DNA from: Alphaproteobacteria bacterium UBA1218
GTDB lineage: Bacteria > Pseudomonadota > Alphaproteobacteria > Rs-D84
Direction: 5' to 3'
Assembly (NCBI GenBank): GCA_002309215.1
Contig: DBXG01000010.1
Coordinates: forward strand, 10,174-43,763
Length of the DNA: 33,590 nucleotides
Part shown: one piece after another, positions 1-9,600 of the stretch
Position numbering within the stretch: the first letter of the stretch is position 1
How the letters are laid out: each line of letters begins with the position of its first letter
The notes under the pieces: generated by a model
Seen by the model: the letters and a program-made list of their open reading frames with translations, nothing else
What the model was told of the DNA's origin: nothing
The model's database searches: none
Position numbers and translations under genes: made by a program

Positions 1-184
1 AAGAACCCTTTTTGAGGTTGCTGCACATAGAGATTGCCCGTTTCACTACGAATTTAATCGCTTACGTCACTGTTGCTCTAATCATCAGGTTGCCCTGTGT
101 GGTCGTTAGCCACTATGCTGTCCCATGCAGTCCGGACTTTCCTCTGAATACAAAAATATTCAGCTATGCTCTTTCGTACCCGTC
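1..184 (-). ncRNA. rnpB: RNase P RNA, 5' part (cut by window edge)
   Basis: This is the catalytic RNA of ribonuclease P, which matures tRNA 5' ends. Read on the minus strand, bases 144-130 give the near-universal GAGGAAAGTCCGGAC (5' strand of helix P4). A short hairpin CTGAATA/TATTCAG lies just before it, at the place of P3. Further on come AACAGTGA (like the conserved ACAGAGA) and GTGAAACGG (like the conserved GGTGAAA), followed by a GCAATCTC segment seen in alphaproteobacterial forms. The 5' end is placed near 184 from the promoter at 190-219. The 3' half, including the second P4 strand, lies beyond base 1. An 85-codon frame on the opposite strand here is not a gene. Confidence 0.85.
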
Positions 185-189
185 GGGAT

Positions 190-219
190 ATAATATAGCA
201 ATGATTTTTGTTTTTTCAA
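190..219 (-). promoter_or_regulatory. Putative rnpB promoter
   Basis: On the minus strand, TTGAAA (219-214) is followed after 18 bp by TATTAT (195-190), or after 16 bp by TATATT (197-192). Transcription would start near 184-182, a fitting distance before the first RNase P helices. This is inferred from sigma70 consensus only. Confidence 0.55.
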
Positions 220-528
220 TATATATGTTCTCGATGAGAATCAGTTCCCCGCCCAAAGTCTCGACGTAGCGATAGCGAAGACGGACATGGCGTGGGGCGC
301 TTGCGGTGTGGCGGGTAATCTGGGGTGTTTGTAGTACTGAACGTCTGGCACAAAACTTTATTCAACCCTCCCCGCCCGCTTTCGCTCCGCTACAGCGAGA
401 CACCCCGCCCCACGCGGGGAATCACACTCGAACTGTGAAAAGAATTTATACTTATATGAAACAAAACCGATTCGGGGTGTAAAAAGACATTAAACAGAAA
501 TGCAAAAATGTATAATTGATTGAATTTA
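220..528. other. Gene-free stretch with GC-rich patch
   Basis: No convincing gene lies between rnpB and the giant gene. The stretch is AT-rich at both ends, but about 285-420 is clearly GC-richer. That patch contains a 10-bp inverted repeat, GCGTGGGGCG (290-299) against CGCCCCACGC (406-415), and a local hairpin CCCCGC/GCGGGG (403-408 / 414-419, 5-nt loop). No T-run follows on the plus strand. The composition contrasts with the surroundings, so this could be a dispersed intergenic repeat or the remnant of one. It does not fold as a tRNA by eye. Confidence 0.4.
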
Positions 529-559
529 CTGAAAAATAAAGTTGTTGCATAACTATAAT
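529..559 (+). promoter_or_regulatory. Possible promoter of giant gene A
   Basis: A perfect TATAAT (554-559) stands 47 bp before the chosen start. The best -35 candidate is CTGAAA (529-534) at 19 bp, which is weak. A second TATAAT at 511-516 has no good -35 partner. Confidence 0.35.
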
Positions 560-606
560 ATTTTGTTCTAAGATTCTTTGTGAAAGTAAAGGGAGATTTA
601 TCACAA

Positions 607-3600
607 ATGTTGTTCCAAAACGGTATTAAACGTATTCTGAAAGCACTGGTAATTGCCTTTGTAATGCTGGTTTCGCCTGCATTTGCGACGGAGTATAACA
701 TCTATTACAACAGCATGGGTGCAGATACCGAAGCGTCCAGCAATCCGGTGCAATACTATGTTGATGGTTCGACAGTGTATTATAAAACAGATGTAAATGC
801 TAGTTCTTGGAGTTCTACTAATGGTTCTTACGTATTGAATTCCCCGAGTAAATCTGGTTATGGTTTGGACGGTTGGTGTGTGTTTAATAGCCAAAGTGCT
901 GCTGCAGCTGCGAATTATGATTGTCAATATCCTATAGAGATGTTGACGGCTAATTCAGACTATGATGGTGGTAATAACGTAGTGAACGTTTCAAATACCG
1001 GTAATTTATACTTGTATGCTAAATGGGCATCGCCGTATACTATAACTTATGACAGTATGGGTGCAGATACCGAAGCGTCCAGTAATCCAGTACGGTACTA
1101 TGTTCATGATTCGATGTTGTATTATAAAAATGATGTAAATGCTAGTTCTTGGGATTCTACTAATGGTTTTTACTTATTGAATTCCCCGAGTAAATCTGGT
1201 TATGGTCTTGCGGGTTGGTGTGCGTTTAGTAGCCAAAGTGCTGCTGCAGCTGCGAACTATGATTGTCAAAATCCTAAACAATATTTGGCGGTTGGTTCAT
1301 CTTATACAGGTAGTAAATATTTGAATGTGTCATCAAATCCGGGTAATTACTATTTATATGCAAAATGGGCACCAGTGTATAGCATAACGTATGACAGTAT
1401 GGGTGCAGATGCCGAAGCGTCCAATAGTCCTGTACAGTACTATGTTGATGGTTCATATTTGTATTATAATAGAGTCTATGATGTTTGGGATTCTACTAGT
1501 TATAGTGCGTCCTTGGGCACCCCAAGCAAAAGCGGTTATGTTTTTGCTGGTTGGTGTGCGTTTGAGAGTGAAAGTGACGCGGCTACGGCAGGCTATGATT
1601 GTCAAAATCCCAAAACGTCTCTGACGGCTAATTCAAGTTATTCGGGCAGCGGATATTTGAATGTGTCGAATGGTGGTAATTATTATTTGTATGCAAAATG
1701 GACGCCAGTACATAGCATAACGTATAATAGCATGGGTGCAGATAACGAGGCGTCCGGTAAGCCCGTACGGTACTATGTTTATGGTTCGACATTGTATTAC
1801 AAAACCGATGTAAATGCTAGTTCTTGGGATTCTTCTACTACTTATAAGTTCTTGGGGCAGCCGCTCAAAAGCGGTTATGCTTTTGCTGGTTGGTGTGCGT
1901 TTGAGAGTGAAAGTGCCGCGGCTACGGCGAATTATGATTGTCAAAATCCCAAAACGTCTCTGACAGCCAATTCAAGTTATTCGGGTAGTAATTACTTGAA
2001 TTTATCCGTATCATCGAATGTTCGTGATTGGTATTTGTATGCGAAATGGACACTTCAAACGTATACTATAACATATGTTCTGGATGGGGGGACAAATCAT
2101 CCGAGTAATCCAGCAACTTATACGACTGAAGATACAATAACCCTGCGAGATCCAACGAAGGATGGTTATGCATTTGTTGGTTGGTATGGTAACTCTTCGT
2201 TTGTTGATACTTCAGTTGCAGAAATAACTTCGGGTTCGTACTGGGATAAGACTTTTTATGCTAAATGGGTGCCGGTATCGTATGATATCCATTATTATGA
2301 TAGAGAGGGTCAAAATATTGTTGAGATATCTGGTAGTCCAGTACAGTACTATGTTGATAATTCGAAATTATACTATAAAGAAGATGATGCAAGATGGTTT
2401 TATACGACGGATAGTGCAAATGATTTTAGCAAGCCAACAAACAAAACAGATTTTGCTTTTGAGGGCTGGTGTGTGTTTAGTAGTACAAGTGAAGCGGCTG
2501 CGGCGAATTATACTTGTGAGAACCCTAAAAGGTTTTATACAATAAACTCATATTATGATGATAGTAATGCGGGTTTGAATGTATCAAACACGGGTGATTT
2601 GTATTTGTATGCTAAATGGTTGCCTGCGTATACTATCCATTATGACAATAACGTAAGCGCACTGAATGGGGCAACGGTTACCCCGGCATCCAGCAATCCA
2701 GCACAGTATTATATTAATTATTCGCTTTTTCCTGGTACGCGGACATTGTTTTATAGAACCGATATAAATACTAACTCTTGGAGTGGAAATAATGGTAACG
2801 TAACAATTAATTTAAGAAGTCCGAGTGTGAGTAGCGGTTTTATTTTTGGTGGTTGGTGCGTTTTTGAGAATGCACAGGCTGATGTAGAGTATGCCGTTGA
2901 AAATAATTGTCAGAATCCTGTAAACTATTTATCGACCAATAGTAGTGCTAGCGGATATTACCGAGTATCATCAGATACTGGTGATTTGTATTTATATGCC
3001 AGATGGTTGCCAATATATAACATAACGTATGATAGCATGAATGCGGATACCGAGGCATCCAGTAATCCAGTACAATACTATGCTGATGGTTCGAAATTAT
3101 ATTACAAAACAAATGCGAATGCTAGTTATTGGAATAACACTAATTCTTCTCAGTCCTTAGGTACCCCAACTAAAACAGGTTATACTTTTCTTGGTTGGTG
3201 TGCGTTTAGTAGTGCACAGGTTGATAAGGAAGATGCCGTTGCGAATCATTGTGACAATCTTATACAAAACTTAAGTGCATTAAATACTGGTGATTTATAT
3301 TTGTATGCTAAGTGGGGACAAGGGCACGATATATACAATATTTATTATTATGATGATAGCATATATCCGACTTTTGAAATATCTGGGACTCCAGAACAAT
3401 ACCTTGTTGATGGCACTAGGTTGTATTACAAAAGTAGCTCTTGGTATAACACCAATTCTTCTCAGTCCTTAAGCGCCCCAACTAAAACGGGTTATGCTTT
3501 TGTTGGTTGGTGTGCGTTTAATAGCGCAAGTGACGCGGCCTCTGCGAACTATGCCTGTCAAAATCCTGTGGAGTATTTGACGGCTAATTCAAATTATTCG

Positions 3601-6600
3601 GGCAGTGAATATTTGAATGTGTCATCAAATCCGGGTAATTATTATTTGTATGCTAAATGGACACCGATATATAGTATAACGTATAACAGCAGGGGTGCAG
3701 ATACCGAAGCGTCCAATAGTCCTGTACAGTACTATGTTGATGGTTCGACATTATATTATAAAACAGATGCAAATGCTAGTTCTTGGACTTATACTTCTTC
3801 GGCACGGTCCTTAGGCGCCCCAACTAAAAACGGTTATGGTTTTGCTGGTTGGTGTGCGTTTAGCAGTACAAGTGACGCGGTATCTGCAAATTATGATTGT
3901 GCAAATCCTGTGCTGGCTTTGACGACTGGACCTACTGATATTTATTATTTAGGTAATAGTGATTATTTGAATGTATTATCAAATCCTGGTAATTACTATT
4001 TGTATGCTAAGTGGACACCGATATATAGCATAACGTATGACAGCAGAGGTGCAGATACCGAAGCGTCCGATAATCCGGTGATATACTATATAGCTGGTTC
4101 GGTGTTGCGATATAAAGTAAGTTCTAATAATGATTGGTATTATGATCAGATTTATAAAGGCTTAGATGCTCCAACTAAAAATGGTTATGGTTTTGTTGGT
4201 TGGTGTGCGTTTAGTAGTACAAGTGAAGCAGCATCTGCGAACTATGATTGTCAAAATCCAGTGTGGGCTTTGACGACACAAACTTCTGAGTATTATACTG
4301 GCGATGCTTATTTGAATGTATTGAATACTGGTGATTTGTATTTGTATGCAAAGTGGGCACCGATATATAGTATAACGTATAACAGTATGGGGGCTGATGC
4401 TGAGGCAGCCAATAATCCAGTATTGTACTATACTGGTAGTTCGAAGGTGTATTACAAAACAGATGCAAATGCTGGTTCTTGGTCTCCTAGCTGGGGTGCT
4501 ACTGGTTATAACAGAGTATCCTTGCACGCCCCAACCAAAACCGGTTATGTTTTTACTGGTTGGTGTGCGTTTAGCAGTACAAGTGATGCGGCCACTGCGA
4601 ACTATGATTGTCAAGAGCCTAACCAAGATTTGCTGGCTGGGGATGGTGGCACTGGCTCTTTGAATGTATCGAATACAGGCAATTTGTATTTGTATGCAAA
4701 ATGGGTGCCGATATATAGCATAACCTATGACAGCAGAGGTGCAGATACCGAAGCGTCCGATAATCCGGTGCAGTACTATGTTTATGATTCTCGGCTATAT
4801 TACAAAACAGATGCAAGTGCTAGTTATTGGAGTTCTACTGGTGGTAGTTACACATTGAATTCCCCGACTAAATCTGGTTACATTTTCAGTGGTTGGTGTG
4901 CGTTTAGCAGTACAAGTGACGCGGCTACGGCAGGCTATGATTGTCAAAATCCCAAAACGTCTCTGACGGCTAATTCAAGTTATTCGGGCAGCGGATATTT
5001 GAATGTGTCGAATGGTGGTAATTATTATTTGTATGCAAAGTGGAAACCCATATCCACCATCTATTATGATAACAATGTAAGCGTGTTGGGAAGCGGTGCA
5101 ACAGTCACCTCAGCATCCAATAATCCAGTACAGTACTATCTTTATGTTCCGACTCAAGGAACGGATATTATTAATTTTTATTACAAAACCGATGCAAATG
5201 CTAGTTCTTGGAATTGGGGTAACCTATATGGTTATGCAATGAGTTTAAATGCACCAAGCACGACTGCTAAGTTTGATTTTGTTGGTTGGTGTGCGTTTAA
5301 TAGCACAAGTGCTGCTGCATCTGCGAACTATGATTGTCAAAATCCTGTGAAGTATTTGATGGCTAATTCAAATTATTATACGGGCAGTCAATATTTAAAT
5401 GTATCAAATACGGGTGATTTGTATTTGTATGCAAAGTGGGCACCGATATATAGCATAACGTATAACAGTATGAGTTCAAGCATAACAAACTTAAATACTA
5501 TAGATTACTACTATATTTATAATAATAATTTGTATTCTAAGACAAAGGATTATGGCTGGAATTATTACTCTCACGACAGTATAGGGCTTCCTTATCCAAG
5601 CGATTCAAGTGACGAACATTTTCTGGGATGGTGCGTATTTGAGAGCGAAAGTGATGCAATATCTGCGAACTATACTTGTATGCAACCTAAAATCGATTTG
5701 ACGATTAATTCTGCAAACGATGTGTATCCATGGTATTATAATGTATCGAATCCTAGTGACTTGTATTTGTATGCTAAATGGACGCCGATATACAGCATCT
5801 CTTATGACACCACTGGGGCCACTTATGTGCCAGATAATCCAATATCATATTGGTACGATGGTATTGAATATCATTATAACTATAATTCTTGGAGCGTACA
5901 GGGTGTGTCTATGAATTTGAGTTCACCGTCTGGTGAACAGTCGTTCAGTGGTTGGTATGTGTGTACATCACAACAAAATGATGTTTATGCAGCGGCTGCA
6001 AATAGTAATGATTGTACGTTCTTTGCCGATAATGGTTCAGGGGAAACAAGTGTTTCTGGTATATATGGTAGCGATTTATATATGTATGCGAGTTTTGGTC
6101 CACAAACTATACAATGTTCCGCAGGGCAATACGCTTATCATAATGGGGTAAATCTGAGTTGCCAACCGTGTCCACAAAACTTCTATTGTGATGGTATGAA
6201 TCTTAGTGGTGGGTCCGATTTGACAGAAGAAGACAACGGTAAGTATGCTTGTGGCACTCAGTATTCAAACAGAACGTATCATTCAGATAGATTATACAGT
6301 AATTCTGATGCGACTTCCGAAGCTGGGTGTGGTGTATGTCCAAGATTCCCTGGATACAGTAAAAATTCCGGAGATGAGCATTATGTGCCAATCAAAGCAG
6401 AAGAACCATATAATTTCTTCTATTCATCTAATACGGATCCTGTGTGGAAGGACTTTAATGGTGACGGCATAGGGTCTGCAAGTGAATGTATCAAGCCTGC
6501 GTATGCGATAAATTTGGAAACTCTGAAATGTTCGACCCCCGCGGCACAGTTGCAAGCGCAGTTTGGGGATTATTATTATGCACTGGGCTTGGATCAACCT

Positions 6601-9600
6601 TGTAATCCAAATAATATAGAAGCTGGCTTGATGTCTTGTAATTATGATGTTTCCACAGGTAATTATACAGGCTGTTCATCAATGGTGACTGTGTGTGATG
6701 CGACAGATTTACAGAGTTTGGCTGGCTTGTTTATGGGAAATACTGCTTCCACAGATGCCTTTTTGAATATGGAATTGGAACGCAAGGGATTAAGTCAAAG
6801 TACTGTCAATTGGAATACATTATTCAAGCAAAATAATAGTTATATAAATGATGTAAGCACGTTGAGCAGTAGTGCAAATATTACAAAGTCTAGCGTTGGG
6901 TGTGATACACATGCTTGTGAGGCTGGTGAATATGCACGTATTGAATATGTGAACGGTGTCGGAACTGCTTCTTGTGAACCCTGCACTGCTGGTTCGTTCT
7001 GCCCAGACAGCAAGACATATTCGTTCGCAAATGGTGATTTTGTTGTTGATCCAACCAATTCGAATGTGTACACAGCGGGTAAATTCGCCTGCCCTGCCGG
7101 CTCAACCTCTGCGGCAGAATCTGAGACATGTACATGCGTAAGTGGTTCAGAGTATAATCCTGCTGGTAACTCTACCGTGAACGTTTCTGTTGGTAACATG
7201 TCTACGACCAAGACGCCAGAAGTTATAACATTGACCGATGAAGACGATAATGAATATTATGCTTGTGCAAATGTGTATGTATCTGCGATAAATTCGACAG
7301 CATTTAACAGTTGGGTATCTGGCGGAATGTCTTCTGATGATTTATTGACTCAGGCTGGTGCACGTGTTGTGATGTGTAAGTATAATGCGGAAGACAGTAA
7401 ATATAATTTATGTTCACCTGCATTCACAGCATGTAATGGCACGATTGCACAATTAATGTTGGCACCTACTGGCATGATTATTGATAATTTGGCACAAATG
7501 TTTGATCCAGAATCATCTTCATTACCAGATGACATATTCGAAGAAGTATCTACGACTTTGGGTGTTGATTCTATTCAGACAATAAATGCGTGTCCAGATC
7601 CAAATATGCCACAAGCAATTGGTGGAAGTTGTGCGACAGGTTATTATTGGGAAAATTATTATGATGAAGACAGATACGTTTATACCGGTAACAACTGCTG
7701 TCCAAATGGTTATGCGTGCTGTTTGGCTGGGACGGCATATGATCCATCTGGTAAAGTGGAGCGTTGTGAAGACTGTTCTGGGGAAGCGTCTTGTCCAGCA
7801 ACTTATACAGAACGTTTAGTATGTTTATCAGGAACATACATTGATCAATCTGCGATTGGAACAAATGCACAATGTGTGGAATGTCCGGTTGGTCATTATT
7901 GCCCAGGCGTAAGTGTTGCATGGGATGGTCAATCAACCCTGACTGATGCAGAGGCTGGTAAGTTCGCATGTGCAGATGGTTCGTATGCTGATGAAACAGG
8001 CCTGACATCATGTAAAGTCTGTACTAATGGTATGTCAACAGGTGGCGCAACAGGTTCAACATCTGATTCTGCATGTAGCGTAACAACCTGTGTTGATGAT
8101 TTACAATATAACCGATATGATCCGGCAGGTACAACATATGTTGATAGAAAATCAAGTGCATTTGTGACGTTTTATGATATAAAGAACGAAAGCACATATC
8201 AGAAATGTACCAAGGCATATGTGACTGTGTTGGATAATACAGTATTTGCAAATGGTATAGCTAATGCAACTGCGGATGAACTGTCAAAAGCAGGTATGCG
8301 TTTGATATTGTGCACGTATAATAATACCACAGGTAAATATACAGATTGTTCGTATGCCGTGCCTGCATGTGATGCGACATATCGCGGAATGATGCTGGGT
8401 TATAATACGACTGATCAAATAGCTACTGCCGTAGCGACAGGATATGGTGCGCCATATTTGCCAAGTGTTGTTATGGCGAATGCTGATGCATCTGGTGCTT
8501 TGGGTATTGATGGAATCAGGAACTTCTATGGTACTGCTTCTGGCGGGACACCAACATGTGCTGCATCATGTTCAGTTAATCCGCCGTATGAATGGGAAAG
8601 TTATACGAATGATAAAGAGGAAACATACTATACTGGTAATACATGTTGCCCAAAGAATCATGCATGCTGTATTGCTGGTTGGAAGTACAATGAAGAGACA
8701 GGACGTTGTGCTGAATGCTCTGGCTCTGATTGTCCAGTAACATATACGAAATCTGCGGTTTGCCCAGCTGGGACGTATATCAATCAGAGCGCAATTGGAA
8801 CAGACAATCAATGTGTGTCTTGTGAAGCGGGTTCTTATTGCCCGGGTATCGTTTGGGATGTGACAACAACATTTGATTCTGGAAAATACACATGTGAACC
8901 AAATACATTCAGTGGTGCAAATGCGACAGAATGTACACCATGTCCGGCTGGTGCAACAACAGCAACATCTGGTTCAACGTCCATAAGTGCTTGTCAATGT
9001 CCAAGTGGTTCTGCGACCAATCCTGCGGGTAACACAATCATAAACGTTTCTGTTGGTGGTATGTCCACAGTTAAAACTCCAGAACCTATAACATTGACAG
9101 ATGATAATGACAATGAATATCAGGCTTGTGCAAACGTGTATGTATCTGCATTGAATTCGACAGCATTTAATAGTTGGGTATCTGGTGGTATGTCTTCTGA
9201 TGATTTACTGACCCAGGCTGGTGCGCGTGTTGTTATGTGTAAGTATAATGCAGAAGAAAACAAATATAATTTATGTTCACCTGCGTTTACGGCATGTAAT
9301 GATCAGATTGCACAGTTGATGTTGGCACCTACTGGTACGGTTATTAGTAATTTGGTACAGATGTTTGGTGGGGGTTCTTCATTACCAGATGATTCATTTG
9401 AACAAGTACCAAATACTTTGGGTATAGATGCGCTTCAGACAGCGAATGCATGTCCAGATCCACAAATACAACAATATATGCCGTTAATTTATGGAAGTTG
9501 TGCGACAGGTTATTATTGGGAAAATTATTATGATAAAGATAAAGACAGAACTGTTTATACTGGTAATAACTGCTGTCCAAATGGGTATGCATGTTGTTTG

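Larger units (their letters stand above)
694..6100 (+). repeat. 16 tandem InlB-like units inside gene A
   Basis: Units end at a YAKW-type motif near 1026, 1368, 1701, 2049, 2269, 2619, 3006, 3315, 3660, 4014, 4356, 4704, 5043, 5439, 5781 and 6095. The period is thus usually 309-396 bp (about 103-132 aa). The fifth unit, 2050-2269, is only 220 bp, has no Cys, and looks like a canonical short Flg_new/InlB repeat. The consensus of a long unit is ITYDSMGAD.EAS.NPV.YY, then LYYKTD, then GY.F.GWCAF, then YDCQNP, then YLYAKW. Confidence 0.9.

Noticed and set aside
12..269. 85-codon plus-strand frame
   Set aside because: It runs antisense through the conserved core and promoter of RNase P RNA and has no ribosome site.
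580..606. GTG start for protein A nine codons upstream
   Set aside because: The ATG at 607 has a ribosome site at 591-595 and gives a clean signal peptide; the GTG has neither.
694..6100. CRISPR-like or satellite array
   Set aside because: The repeats are protein-coding, in frame, diverged, about 340 bp long, and have no spacer pattern.
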